A stretch of 64,000 nucleotides of DNA from Patescibacteria group bacterium UBA2135 (lineage in GTDB: Bacteria > Patescibacteriota > Minisyncoccia > Phycocordibacterales > UBA2135): contig DCXN01000003.1 of NCBI GenBank assembly GCA_002327685.1, positions 23,095-87,094 on the forward strand. Reading direction: 5' to 3'. Positions 18,321 through 26,697 of the stretch are shown here, one piece after another (the first letter of the stretch is position 1; each line of letters opens with the position of its first letter). The notes beneath the pieces were generated by a model, which searched no databases, was not told the DNA's origin, and worked only from the letters and a program-made list of their open reading frames with translations. Position numbers and translations under genes: made by a program.

Positions 18321-18337
18321 ACCTTTAATACCTACAA

Positions 18338-18422
18338 CATACAACTAACAACCTACAACTTAAAACCGATTGTGTTGATTGCTAGTCACCAGTTGTTAGT
18401 TGTTAGTTGTATGTTGTTGGTT
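18338..18422. repeat. Hairpin with GTTGTTAGTTGT arms
   Basis: ACAACTAACAACCTACAACT on the left pairs with AGTTGTTAGTTGTTAGTTGT on the right, around a short unique centre. It fills the spacer between rpsR and the sigma factor gene. Confidence 0.65.
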
Positions 18423-18609
18423 ATTTTGAGACATACGGCAAAAAACCCATAAAACGAGCTCGTTTCACCGCTTCAGAAATTTTTCTCTGATTGCGAGCGC
18501 TCACTTTTGTATATTTCTTTGAGACAATGCGAGCATGCAAATTAATATACTTTTTCAGCGTCTCAGTGTCCTTATAGTCTATATATTTTAAGTTTGTGGC
18601 GTTATTCAT
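18421..18609 (-). CDS. rpsR: 30S ribosomal protein bS18
   Basis: The 62-residue protein binds the platform of the small subunit with S6. YIDYKDTETLKKYIN, SKKYTKVSARNQRKISEAVK and RARFMGFLPYV are typical S18 blocks. The start is the ATG at 18609, preceded by GCGAAGGAAC; an in-frame upstream codon lies in the duplicated spacer and is not used. It is the last gene of the rpsF-ssb-rpsR cluster. Confidence 0.93.
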   Translation of the reverse strand: MNNATNLKYIDYKDTETLKKYINLHARIVSKKYTKVSARNQRKISEAVKRARFMGFLPYVSK

Positions 18610-18757
18610 GTTCCTTCGCTCCACTCAGTCAAATTAAAAATGTAAAGCTCAAAACGAAAAATGACGGAGTAAAATGTAAAAATTAGAAAAATTTTAAAAT
18701 TGTGGTATTTTGAATTTTAAATTGTAGTTTTGATTTTTGATTCTTGCACTTTGAGTT
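18610..18757 (-). repeat. Duplicated operon spacer, copy before rpsR
   Basis: About 140 bp starting TTCCTTCGCTCCACTCAGTC, next to the start codon of rpsR, is nearly identical to 19234-19375 before ssb. It carries the ribosome-binding region (GAAGGAAC on the minus strand) and AT-rich self-complementary sequence (AAATTTTAAAATT). Confidence 0.8.
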
Positions 18758-18759
18758 TA

Positions 18760-19233
18760 CTAGAACGGTATATCCCCTGGTTTAATATCTTCTTCCGGAT
18801 ATTCAATCGTGTCAAGCTCTTCTTTTTTTTCACCAACTGACTGCGTCTGTCCGGCGGAATCTTTTTGCGAAGACTGGGTCGGTGCCATACCACCACCTCC
18901 CCCACTTGACCTTGGACCAAATTGCACGCGATCTGCCACAATTTCGGTACGATATTTCTTTTCCCCATCCTGTCCATCCCAACTTCTGTTTTGTATTCGT
19001 CCTTCAATTAAAGCAGAGCTTCCTTTGCGCAAATACTGTGAAACAGTTTCAGCTTGCCGTCCAAATACAACTACATTATGAAAATCAACACTTTCTTGCT
19101 GTTTACCGTCTTTGTCTTTCCAGACACGATTAGTTGCAATAGAAAAATTGGTAACAGGTGTACCTGATGGAAGTGATTTCAATTCAGGATCACGCGTAAG
19201 ATTTCCAAATATGAATGCTTTGTTTAGATACAT
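18760..19233 (-). CDS. ssb: Single-stranded DNA-binding protein
   Basis: The 157-residue protein protects single-stranded DNA during replication and recruits repair proteins. The OB-fold region shows NKAFIFGNLTRDPELKSLPS, NFSIATNRVWKDKDG and FHNVVVFGRQAETVSQYL. A Gly/Ser/Gln linker leads to the acidic tip IKPGDIPF, the interaction tail. The start at 19233 follows GCGAAGGAAC; the upstream in-frame ATG lies in the duplicated spacer. It lies between rpsF and rpsR, the common bacterial order. Confidence 0.95.
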   Translation of the reverse strand: MYLNKAFIFGNLTRDPELKSLPSGTPVTNFSIATNRVWKDKDGKQQESVDFHNVVVFGRQAETVSQYLRKGSSALIEGRIQNRSWDGQDGEKKYRTEIVADRVQFGPRSSGGGGGMAPTQSSQKDSAGQTQSVGEKKEELDTIEYPEEDIKPGDIPF

Positions 19234-19375
19234 GTTCCTTCGCTCCACTCAGTCAAATTAAAAATAAAAAACTCAAAACTAAAAATGACAGAGTAAAGTG
19301 TAAAAATTAGAAAAATTTTAAAATTGCGGTATTTTGAATTTTAAATTGTAGTTTTGATTTTTGCGCTTTACGTTT
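19234..19375 (-). repeat. Duplicated operon spacer, copy before ssb
   Basis: This is the second copy of the spacer described at 18610-18757, with scattered point differences (for example AAAACTAAAAATGACAGAG against AAAACGAAAAATGACGGAG). Confidence 0.8.
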
Positions 19376-19882
19376 TTAGTTTCCTACAAGTTCTTCAATC
19401 GTCTTATCAAGTTCTTCTTCCGAAAGCTGTTTTCCAGGCTTCTGCACCTTTTGCTCTTTTGTTATGCGGCCTGTTGGCTGTTTCGGTTTAAGAAACGTCA
19501 TCTTCTTTACTGATGGCAGCTTCTCGCGAGCTATTTTCACTAAAATAAATCGCAATATATGTTTATTATGCTTTAATTCTTTGTCAAATTCAAGAAGATC
19601 TTTTGGAGACATCTGAAATTTAATCCAACCAAAAAGCGCGGTATCAAAATACTTTCGCTTTTGACCCATAATTTTAGACATAGAGTACGCAAGAGACATA
19701 ACTCTAGGCATCTGATCAGAGACCATAGCACCGCTATGTTTTTCAATACCGTCCTTAAGAACCCCCACTTCCTGTGGAATTTCTTCTTCAGAAAGTGTTG
19801 GCAATAGATGATAACCGAGCTCGTATAAGCGCGGTTCTTTGTCGTCTATATTCTCTTGTAATTCTATATCAACTTCTGTCAT
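19376..19882 (-). CDS. rpsF: 30S ribosomal protein bS6
   Basis: The 168-residue protein is the partner of S18 in the small-subunit platform. The S6 fold shows YELGYHLLPTLSEEEIPQEV, RVMSLAYSMSKIMGQKRKYF and FGWIKFQMSPKDLLEFDKEL, followed by HILRFILVKIAREKLPS. Both ends are extended: an acidic N-terminus and a roughly 45-residue Lys/Glu-rich C-terminus, against about 100-130 residues in common bacteria. Cluster position before ssb and rpsR supports the call. Confidence 0.88.
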   Translation of the reverse strand: MTEVDIELQENIDDKEPRLYELGYHLLPTLSEEEIPQEVGVLKDGIEKHSGAMVSDQMPRVMSLAYSMSKIMGQKRKYFDTALFGWIKFQMSPKDLLEFDKELKHNKHILRFILVKIAREKLPSVKKMTFLKPKQPTGRITKEQKVQKPGKQLSEEELDKTIEELVGN

Positions 19883-19943
19883 GTGAAAGAATGGTAACAG
19901 AAGGATTATTAAAAGTCAAAACCCGTTCTACGCGAGATCAAAA

Positions 19944-19966
19944 ACGGCGGGCATAATGCCCGCCGT
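19944..19966 (-). terminator. Terminator after the HtrA gene
   Basis: ACGGCGGGCA and TGCCCGCCGT pair around a 3-base loop just past the stop at 19974, followed by a T-run on the minus strand. Confidence 0.75.
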
Positions 19967-19973
19967 ATATACG

Positions 19974-21377
19974 CTACTTTTTCATCTCAATAGCAACAAA
20001 TCTAGGCCCAAATTCACTTTCAACGTACAACAACACATCCGTACGCCCAGCTGTACGCAGTTCATCAAGCACACGCAAAACATCAACAACATCAGTGACA
20101 CTCTGATTTTGAATCTTTGAGATGATATCTCCAAACTTCACGCCCTTTTGCTCAGCAGGACTACCTTTTTCAACTGCAATAACCACTACACCCTGTTCAT
20201 TAATATTATATACCTCACGCAATAACGGAGTAACAAGTGAAAGCGTAACACCTAATTGTGGAATTTTTTGCCCTTTAACAACCTGCGAATCTTCTTCTTT
20301 CTCAGAAGAATCGTCCTCAACCTTACCTATGGTAACAAAAACTTTCTTTTCTTCTGACTCGCGCCACACAGTGACAACGACTTTGCTGTTGGGTTGAATA
20401 TTCGCAATCATATGAACCAACATGCGCTTTTCAGAAATTTTTTTCTCGCCCACAAAAAGAATTATATCACCCATCTTGATTCCTGCCTTGTGAGCTGGAC
20501 CACCCTCAATCACATGTGTAACGATAACGCTAAACGCTTCTTTATTAAAGCCAAATGCCTTAGCTATTCCTAGAGTTATTGTCTGAAGATGAACACCAAG
20601 CCATCCTCGGCGTACTTCTCCATGTTGAATCAGTTGCTCAACAACAGATTGCGCTATTGAACTAGGGATCGCAAATCCGATACCGATATTGACACCGGTT
20701 AGTGAAAAATGACCTGAGACAATACCAATGACTTTGCCAAAAATATTAAACATCGGGCCACCCGAATTCCCCTTATTAATGGCCGCATCAGTTTGAATAA
20801 AACCAACGAAGGAACTGTTACTAAGTTTGCGACCGAGTGCCGAAATAATACCCCAGCTCATTGTGTCAACAAAATCAAGCGGACTGCCAATTACAATAAT
20901 CAAATCTCCAACCCGAGCTGTATCAGAATTACCAAACCTCACAAACGGTAATTCTTTTTCTGAATTAATCTTCAAAACAGCAAGGTCTGTCATTGGATCA
21001 TGTCCAACAAGTTTTGCATCAAATTCTGCACCATCTAGCAGAACAACAACAATTTCCAAAGCATCTCTAATGACATGAACGTTGGTCACCACATAGCCAT
21101 CACTACTGATAATAAATCCTGAACCGGAACTTCTTTGTTTGTGTTTCGGAGCTTGCTTTGGTACAGGAAGATCAGGGACATCGGAAGGAACTTCGACCCG
21201 CTTCACTAAAACACGAACCACAGCAGGACGAACTTTTTCTGCCAAGTCAGCTAAATCAGTTAAGCCAACAGGGTTAACTAGCGTATCTTTGGTATATATA
21301 AAACAAGCAAAAACAATTGCTAAAGAAAGACATACTGATACCAATACAGTAATTACAGGCACAAGATATCGTTTCAT
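19974..21377 (-). CDS. HtrA/Deg-type serine protease with two PDZ domains
   Basis: The 467-residue protein degrades or remodels misfolded exported proteins. One N-terminal membrane segment (about residues 6-28) anchors it outside the membrane. The trypsin-like domain has all three catalytic residues: His101 in VVTNVHV, Asp131 in DPMTDLAVLKI and Ser205 in NKGNSGGPMF. Two PDZ domains follow (about 255-345 and 365-460; RRGWLGVHLQT, GDIILFVGEKKI, KGVKFGDIISKI). Two PDZ domains fit DegP/DegQ better than single-PDZ DegS. The start is supported by AGAAAGGG before the ATG. It is divergent from the secreted protein gene at 21522. Confidence 0.92.
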   Translation of the reverse strand: MKRYLVPVITVLVSVCLSLAIVFACFIYTKDTLVNPVGLTDLADLAEKVRPAVVRVLVKRVEVPSDVPDLPVPKQAPKHKQRSSGSGFIISSDGYVVTNVHVIRDALEIVVVLLDGAEFDAKLVGHDPMTDLAVLKINSEKELPFVRFGNSDTARVGDLIIVIGSPLDFVDTMSWGIISALGRKLSNSSFVGFIQTDAAINKGNSGGPMFNIFGKVIGIVSGHFSLTGVNIGIGFAIPSSIAQSVVEQLIQHGEVRRGWLGVHLQTITLGIAKAFGFNKEAFSVIVTHVIEGGPAHKAGIKMGDIILFVGEKKISEKRMLVHMIANIQPNSKVVVTVWRESEEKKVFVTIGKVEDDSSEKEEDSQVVKGQKIPQLGVTLSLVTPLLREVYNINEQGVVVIAVEKGSPAEQKGVKFGDIISKIQNQSVTDVVDVLRVLDELRTAGRTDVLLYVESEFGPRFVAIEMKK

Positions 21378-21521
21378 TTGTTGCCCTTTCTACGTATACG
21401 ACATATCTAATATTCATATTAAAGACAAGAAAGACGCTTGTCAAAAATTCTTGATTTTTCATACATCATCTGGTACTTTCAAGTCAGAAGACGAGAGAAA
21501 TTAGACGACAGGAGACATCTC

Positions 21522-22253
21522 GTGAACACATTCAAAGCACTTACTTTATTGGTGTTTCTTGCTATTTTTGCTTTTTCTCCAGTCCTTGCGGACGAAAGCA
21601 ACACTATAGCTCCCACACAAGCAACGGATAAAACACCTTCCAGCTACGATCTGGTCAAAAAAATTTTAGGTAAGGATTTCCTTCCACCAGAAGAAGTAAC
21701 AAAAGCGCGCGGCTTCTATTATCTTAAGACACAGCTTGCTAAATTCAAAAAATCACTTCCTTCAAAAGAAGTGCTTGAGTGGCTCAAAGCAAACGACTAT
21801 ATGCTCGTTGCCGGTCCTCCGTACACACTCTCACTCTTGAGTATGCAAAGACGCGATGACACGCTATTCTATCACGATAGCGAAGAAGGATGGTACGCAA
21901 ACTATAAAGAGAGATTTTTCTACGCCGACACCATCAGTCCAGGTTGGCTCGCGCTCCGTAAGTCATCAGTTCCCGGTTCAACGGAAAAAACATGGGGTGA
22001 ACAGCAAGCATCACTTTCAGATAACGAACGCGTTCCAAACGCAGCGGAAGTCGCATGGGGATTGACGACATACCAAAAAGTCCGCGACACATACCTCATG
22101 AGCGGTAATGTCTTGGTACGAACCTCGTCCGTGAGCTCCAGAGGTGTTCAAGTCTACGTTGGCGGCTTCGCCTCACACAAACTAGACATCAACGACTGGA
22201 AAGGCGAGGCTCCCAATAGCCACTTAGGTGTTGCCGCCGCTCTAAAACTTTGA
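21522..22253 (+). CDS. Secreted protein of unknown function
   Basis: The protein has 243 residues from the GTG at 21522, chosen because GGAGA lies 6 nt upstream and the signal peptide then starts at residue 1 (NTFKALTLLVFLAIFAFSPV, cleavage near LADES). The mature part has no metal or catalytic motif I can name. It is rich in Trp/Tyr (WYANYKERFFYADTISPGWL, TWGEQQASLSDNERVPNA). I recall similar proteins in Parcubacteria but know of no function. It is followed by a strong terminator. The divergent HtrA gene suggests a cell-envelope setting, no more. Confidence 0.7.
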   Translation: MNTFKALTLLVFLAIFAFSPVLADESNTIAPTQATDKTPSSYDLVKKILGKDFLPPEEVTKARGFYYLKTQLAKFKKSLPSKEVLEWLKANDYMLVAGPPYTLSLLSMQRRDDTLFYHDSEEGWYANYKERFFYADTISPGWLALRKSSVPGSTEKTWGEQQASLSDNERVPNAAEVAWGLTTYQKVRDTYLMSGNVLVRTSSVSSRGVQVYVGGFASHKLDINDWKGEAPNSHLGVAAALKL

Positions 22254-22288
22254 GCTTTGAATCCTCAAAGCTCAACCCTCAAACCCCC

Positions 22289-22311
22289 GAGCCCCGCTTT
22301 TAGCGGGGCTC
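22289..22311 (+). terminator. Intrinsic terminator
   Basis: GAGCCCCGCT and AGCGGGGCTC pair around a 3-base loop and are followed by TTTCCTT. It lies 35 bp past the stop at 22253. Confidence 0.8.
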
Positions 22312-22344
22312 TTTCCTTGATTGAAAAAATATCACCATGTGTGG

Positions 22345-23127
22345 CTAAACACTAAACACCCTCTTCGCATTCGCCACCAACACCTCCCGAACTTTCTCAA
22401 AATCCTCCCCACGAATTTCAGCGATTTTCTTTACCACTTCTTTAACATAAATCGGCTCATTTCGCCGACCACGATACGGAACCGGAGCAGCAAAAGGACA
22501 ATCAGTTTCAGATAAGATTGACTCAAGCGGTAAACCACGCACCACATCATCATAGTCTGAAGTGAAAGTAATCACCCCGGGAAAAGAAATAGTAAAACCT
22601 AGTTCCACATATGCATTCGCCTCCGCAAGCGAACCGGTAAAAAAATGAATGTTGCCGAATAATTTTTCTCCATATATTTTTTTCTTCTCTTGAAGTATTG
22701 CTGTTGTTTCTGTATGCGCATCCCGACAGTGAATCATCAGTGATTTTCCTAACTCCACACCAAGTTCAACGTGTTGCATAAACACCTCTTTTTGTTTTTC
22801 AAGTTCTTTCTCACTCCACTCTTTAGTACGAAATAAATCAATTCCGCATTCACCAATCGCAACAACGCCCTCCTTCTGCGCAAGAGTTTTATAAAAACTT
22901 GTAGAAAATTCCTCTTTTAGAGCATCATTTGGATGAAGCCCCACAGCCGCGAATATTCCATCCTTCACAGAAATCATATCGCACGCCTTCTGCGATGATT
23001 CTTTATCAGTCCCAACAACAACAGTAGAGACACTTTCTTCTTTCATTCGTCCCAAAACCTCCGCCAAATCTTCGTCAAAACCGAAAAATTGAAGATGCGA
23101 ATGTGTATCAAAATATTTTGGTATCAT
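22345..23127 (-). CDS. tatD: TatD-family metal-dependent hydrolase/DNase
   Basis: The 260-residue protein is a TIM-barrel hydrolase; family members are 3'-5' DNases linked to repair and DNA turnover. The metal ligands are visible: His9 and His11 in FDTHSHL, Glu in VVAIGECGIDL, His in LMIHCRDAH, His in FGNIHFF and Asp in ILSETDCPF. Length is normal. The second tyrosine of the family LDY motif is Phe-like (GIDLFR), a common variant. It is downstream of the RNA gene at 23215-23401 and separated from it by a hairpin at 23150-23181. Confidence 0.92.
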   Translation of the reverse strand: MIPKYFDTHSHLQFFGFDEDLAEVLGRMKEESVSTVVVGTDKESSQKACDMISVKDGIFAAVGLHPNDALKEEFSTSFYKTLAQKEGVVAIGECGIDLFRTKEWSEKELEKQKEVFMQHVELGVELGKSLMIHCRDAHTETTAILQEKKKIYGEKLFGNIHFFTGSLAEANAYVELGFTISFPGVITFTSDYDDVVRGLPLESILSETDCPFAAPVPYRGRRNEPIYVKEVVKKIAEIRGEDFEKVREVLVANAKRVFSV

Positions 23128-23149
23128 ATTTAATTTTTTTTCTTTTTAT

Positions 23150-23181
23150 CTATGGGCTAATTCGTGCGAATAAGCCCATAG
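23150..23181. repeat. Hairpin with ATTCGTGCGAAT core, copy 1
   Basis: CTATGGGCTAATTCG and CGAATAAGCCCATAG pair with one mismatch around TG. The same core occurs in a perfect 40-base palindrome at 46381-46420. Confidence 0.7.
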
Positions 23182-23214
23182 ATACTAGGATCACTCTTGC
23201 TCTGCATCGCTGAT

Positions 23215-23401
23215 AAAAAAGCTCCGCTGAAGCGGAGCAAGCCTTGTTTAACGCAAAGAGTTAAACTCATCGGTGGAAAGTCGCGCCGCTTCAACGGGGG
23301 AAATCCTCTCAACAGGGACTTCTCACTCCTCAGCGGTTGCCCAAAGGGGCTCGCGAACAATCCACCGACGCCGAAAAATGGTTCATTCAAATTCGATAAC
23401 A
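23215..23401 (-). ncRNA. Probable 6S-like regulatory RNA
   Basis: The transcript on the minus strand would start near 23401, 7 nt after TATAAT (23408-23413), and end at a strong terminator. The terminator arms GCTCCGCT/AGCGGAGC are at 23221-23238 and the T-run is at 23215-23220. The size (about 187 nt) fits 6S RNA. A CGGTGGA/TCCACCG stem (23271-23277 with 23361-23367) encloses a purine-rich bubble region, and TTGTTCGCGAGC follows the stem as in 6S consensus sequences. A side hairpin GTTTAAC/GTTAAAC lies at 23246-23266. 6S RNA mimics an open promoter and holds RNA polymerase. An 81-codon open frame here is a by-product of the RNA. The RNA gene is well supported; the 6S identity is tentative. 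Confidence 0.5.
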
Positions 23402-23424
23402 ACAGATATTATAATCGCCCTAAT

Positions 23425-23535
23425 TAATTGAATGCTCCTTTGGCTACATCGCTGGAGCAGGACGGGAAACTGCATCAGTGCTCACCTGCAAATATCCATT
23501 GTCATTGTAACATAAAGCAATCAAATTTGTCAGGC
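23425..23535. other. Structured stretch upstream of the RNA gene
   Basis: A minus-strand promoter (CTGACA, 18 bp, TACAAT, about 23500-23530) precedes two hairpins: GCAGG/CCTGC (about 23457-23492) and TGCTCC/GGAGCA (about 23431-23459). It may be a longer leader of the RNA at 23215-23401 or a separate small RNA. The region 23535-23645 is AT-rich with nothing recognised. Confidence 0.3.
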
Positions 23536-23647
23536 AAAACTAACTAACTACTTACCATCCCAAACAAGCCTTGCAATATAAGGGTATTTAGGAAGCAGAC
23601 AAAATTTTCTTTTGTACTTTTTTGAAGTCACCCCTTCCACAAAAAAG

Positions 23648-23679
23648 GCCCCAAAGAATGCACACGCACTCTTTGGGGC
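23648..23679 (-). terminator. Terminator of the lipoprotein gene
   Basis: GCCCCAAAGAATGC and GCACTCTTTGGGGC pair with one mismatch, followed on the minus strand by a run of T. It lies just past the stop at 23698. Confidence 0.8.
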
Positions 23680-23697
23680 TTAATTTACATCCACTTG

Positions 23698-24000
23698 TCA
23701 TATTCTATCCCCAGGCTTTTCTCTCTGAATATCTCTCCAGCCTTTCCCCTCCTCTATAGGGCAACTCATGCCTTTGGGAGTGGTAAGCATAATGGTGAAA
23801 CTTCCTCCAGACGAGATGAAAACCTCTACCAAATTGCCTTTATTGCTAAGTCCGACAGACTTCAGCGCTTCCGAATGTTCCTTTTTTAGAAATGCGATGA
23901 CTCTTTTACGTTCGTAGCAATCAATACTAAAACCAGTGTTTGCCGGCGCCGCACAACCATATATTAAAAACAAGAACAACACAACGAATAAACACCTCAT
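23698..24000 (-). CDS. Small lipoprotein
   Basis: The protein has 100 residues from the ATG at 24000, chosen because GGAGAAGGGAA lies directly upstream. A lipobox (FLFLIYGCAAP) puts the lipidated Cys near residue 16, so the mature protein is tethered to the membrane surface. The mature part contains YERKRVIAFLKKEHSEALKS, GNLVEVFISSGGSFTIMLTT and PKGMSCPIEEGKGW. I recall close relatives in alphaproteobacteria as conserved proteins of unknown function, so transfer is possible. It lies next to its own terminator and appears to be a single gene. Confidence 0.75.
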   Translation of the reverse strand: MRCLFVVLFLFLIYGCAAPANTGFSIDCYERKRVIAFLKKEHSEALKSVGLSNKGNLVEVFISSGGSFTIMLTTPKGMSCPIEEGKGWRDIQREKPGDRI

Positions 24001-24057
24001 TTCCCTTCTCCTAGCCAAAATTTACGAACTACAACTAACTACTTTCAGTATGTCAAA

Positions 24058-25548
24058 TTAATCCGCTTTTATCAATACAGTCGGAATTCTTACAAACAAC
24101 GGTTCAGGCGCTTTATTTTCCGCAATCGCTTTTTTAATTTTCTCTGCCGTTTCGGGCAAAAATGGCATTAACATACGCGCAACACCCATTAGCCCATTCA
24201 CGAGATACACAATGTCGTTTTTTGCTTTATCTTCATCTTCTTTTATTGTTTTAAACGGTTGAGTCTCTTGAACATAAACATCAAGTTCACCAATTCGCTT
24301 CCAGATAATATCAGCTGTTTTTTGAATTTCATACTGCCCCATCAATTGTTCATATTCCCCTTTCGTTACTTCACTCCAGCCTGAGGCTGGTCCGCCTTGG
24401 GCGGAAAATGTCCCGTCACCGACAACGACAGGTTCTTGAAGATGTGTCTCCGCCATTTTCATAACTCTGCTCACTAAATTTCCCAAACCGTTGGCAAGGT
24501 TCGCATTATACACTTCTCTAAATTTTTCCATTGTGAAGTCAGAATCTTCAAACGGATGAACGTGACGAGCAAGATAATACCGAAGAGCATCAGTTCCGTA
24601 TTCATCAATAATTTTGAATGGGTCAACAACATTGCCAATACTTTTGCTCATTTTCTCTCCCCCGCTGGTAATAAAGCCGTGAATGACAATTTGTTTTGAT
24701 GGAGATAATCCGGCAGACAAAAGCATTGCTTGCCACATTGCCGCCTGCTGACGAATTTGATCTTTCCCCGCAAGTTGTACAACTGGCCACCACATTTCAA
24801 ACTTTTTCATGTCATCAGGCCAGCCAACTGTAGAGATATAATTAACAAGCGCGTCAAACCAAACAAACATCACATGCTCATCATCCCCAGGCACAGCAAC
24901 TCCCCATGGCATTTTTTCCTTTAATCGTGAAATACTGAAGTCCTTTAAGCCGCGCTCTGCAAGCGCTTTTATTTCATTAAAACGAAAATCTGGAACAACA
25001 AAATCCGGCTGTCTTTCGTAAAGTTCCAATAATGGTTTTTGATATTTTGAAAAACGAAAAAAATAATTTTCCTCGTCAATTATTTCAAGCTCCTGATTAG
25101 AATGAAGCGAACAACATCCTTTTTCATTTAATTCTGAATCAGTTTTTTCTAATTCACATCCAACGCAATATTTTACTTTGTAATTCTTCTTATAAATATC
25201 TCCACTTGCATCGCAACGTTTCCAAAATTCCTGCGCCGCTTTTTTATGACGCTCATCTGTTGTCCGTATAAAATTAAGCCCTTCCCATAAATTAAGCGCA
25301 GGCTGTAAACGTTTGAATTTTTCCGCATACTCATCCACATACGCCTGCGGTTCAACTCCACCCTCTTGCGCCTTCCTATAAATTTTTATTCCATGCTCAT
25401 CCGTTCCCGTATTAAAAAAAACTTCATCTCCATTAAGGACATGATAACGAGCAAGTATATCAGCAGACACAATCTCTAAAGCAAAACCGACGTGAGGATC
25501 GGCATTTACGTACGGTAGAGTCGTTGTAATGTAAAAGGATTTTTCCAT
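24058..25548 (-). CDS. metG: Methionyl-tRNA synthetase
   Basis: The 496-residue enzyme charges tRNA-Met. The class I signatures are present: the HIGH variant HVGF (residues 19-22) after TTTLPYVNADP, and KMSKS in GGEKMSKSIGN (about residue 297). The connective domain has a zinc-type cluster CVGCELEKTDSELNEKGCC. The C-terminal tRNA-dimerisation domain of longer MetRS is absent, as usual in small genomes. The start at 25548 lies 4 bp from the stop of the AI-2E permease gene upstream, so the two are co-transcribed. A long in-frame upstream extension overlaps that gene and is not used. Confidence 0.95.
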   Translation of the reverse strand: MEKSFYITTTLPYVNADPHVGFALEIVSADILARYHVLNGDEVFFNTGTDEHGIKIYRKAQEGGVEPQAYVDEYAEKFKRLQPALNLWEGLNFIRTTDERHKKAAQEFWKRCDASGDIYKKNYKVKYCVGCELEKTDSELNEKGCCSLHSNQELEIIDEENYFFRFSKYQKPLLELYERQPDFVVPDFRFNEIKALAERGLKDFSISRLKEKMPWGVAVPGDDEHVMFVWFDALVNYISTVGWPDDMKKFEMWWPVVQLAGKDQIRQQAAMWQAMLLSAGLSPSKQIVIHGFITSGGEKMSKSIGNVVDPFKIIDEYGTDALRYYLARHVHPFEDSDFTMEKFREVYNANLANGLGNLVSRVMKMAETHLQEPVVVGDGTFSAQGGPASGWSEVTKGEYEQLMGQYEIQKTADIIWKRIGELDVYVQETQPFKTIKEDEDKAKNDIVYLVNGLMGVARMLMPFLPETAEKIKKAIAENKAPEPLFVRIPTVLIKAD

Positions 25549-25552
25549 TCCA

Positions 25553-26650
25553 TTACGTTTTTTTACTAGACCGTCTCTCTTCCTTTTCAAGACGCTTTTC
25601 TTCTTCAAGCTTGTCTTGTTTATCTTTTTGAATGTCGTCAGTAAATTCAACAAGGGCAGCCGCAATCGGTACCGCAAGGATAATTCCTAAAAGCCCTGCA
25701 AGTTCTGCTCCGACAATAAGCGAAATGATAACTAAAATAGGAGAAACACCAACAACTTTTCTCACAACCAACGGATAAATCAGGTGGTTTTCAAATTGTT
25801 GAATAATAACATAAAGTCCAATAACCATAAGCCCTAGAGAAAAGCTTTGAAGAAAACCTAAAGCAATAGCTGGTATGGAGGCAAGAATAGGGCCAAACAA
25901 CGGAATTAATTCAAACAACGCCGCAAGTACCGCAAGTAAAAGCGCGTACGGTACCCCTAAAATAGTGAGTCCTAAATAGACCAAAACACCAATAATAACA
26001 CCCAGAAGAAGTTGTCCCTGCATCCATTTGCCGATTTTCATTTGCGAGCGATTCCACAGGTCCACTATATATTTTTCATGATGCAACGGTGTAATGAGAC
26101 GAAGAAAATTCTCAATTCCTTTTTTTTGAACTGCAAGATAAAAAGATATAACAATAATAAGTACGAAACTAAAAAGACCACCGAAGACAGCGCTTAGAGA
26201 CTGAACAAGCCCACCAGAAATACCTGTAGCAACATTTCTCAATTCTGCAACTGTCTCTTGAATTGAAAATTCCTGTGAAAATTGCTCAATAAAGGACTGT
26301 CCGCTTAAGAACCCACCGGCTTCTGGCGCAAAGAAAGTCAATGACTCAACATATTGCGGAAATGAGGAAAGAAGACCCGATGTCTCGTTAAGGAGAGGTG
26401 GTAGAAAGAGATAAAAGATTCCAATTAAAACAATTGCAAAAAAGAGATAGATAAAAATGACTGCCAAAACACGCGGTATCTTATATCGCTCAAACAATTT
26501 TGTCATGGGTTCAATTGCTGATGCAATAACAACAGCAGTGAGAAGCACAAGAACAAGATCGCGCAAAATATATAAAACAACAAAAAGGAGCGCAACTAAA
26601 ATTGCCTTGAAAAATGCAGCCGCATTGATGTTAATAGTCGTATTTCCCAT
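25553..26650 (-). CDS. AI-2E-family transporter (PerM-like)
   Basis: The 365-residue membrane protein has about eight hydrophobic segments. It carries family-typical stretches MKIGKWMQGQLLLGVIIGVL, FELIPLFGPILASIPAIALG and QQFENHLIYPLVVRKVVGVS. The family includes autoinducer-2 exporters and Na+/H+ antiporters, so the substrate cannot be told. A charged C-terminal tail (QDKLEEEKRLEKEERRSSKK) is cytosolic. It is the first gene of a pair with metG. Confidence 0.88.
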   Translation of the reverse strand: MGNTTININAAAFFKAILVALLFVVLYILRDLVLVLLTAVVIASAIEPMTKLFERYKIPRVLAVIFIYLFFAIVLIGIFYLFLPPLLNETSGLLSSFPQYVESLTFFAPEAGGFLSGQSFIEQFSQEFSIQETVAELRNVATGISGGLVQSLSAVFGGLFSFVLIIVISFYLAVQKKGIENFLRLITPLHHEKYIVDLWNRSQMKIGKWMQGQLLLGVIIGVLVYLGLTILGVPYALLLAVLAALFELIPLFGPILASIPAIALGFLQSFSLGLMVIGLYVIIQQFENHLIYPLVVRKVVGVSPILVIISLIVGAELAGLLGIILAVPIAAALVEFTDDIQKDKQDKLEEEKRLEKEERRSSKKT

Positions 26651-26697
26651 TATTTATACTTTATCACACGAAGATACTCCCGCATAGGGATATTTCA

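Noticed and set aside
23157..23402. 81-codon frame on the minus strand
   Set aside because: It coincides with the structured RNA, its promoter and terminator; no ribosome-binding site and no protein-like composition.
23431..23492. SRP RNA
   Set aside because: The stretch CAGGACGGGAAACTG looks superficially similar to the SRP loop, but the AGCAG partner and the helix pairing are missing.
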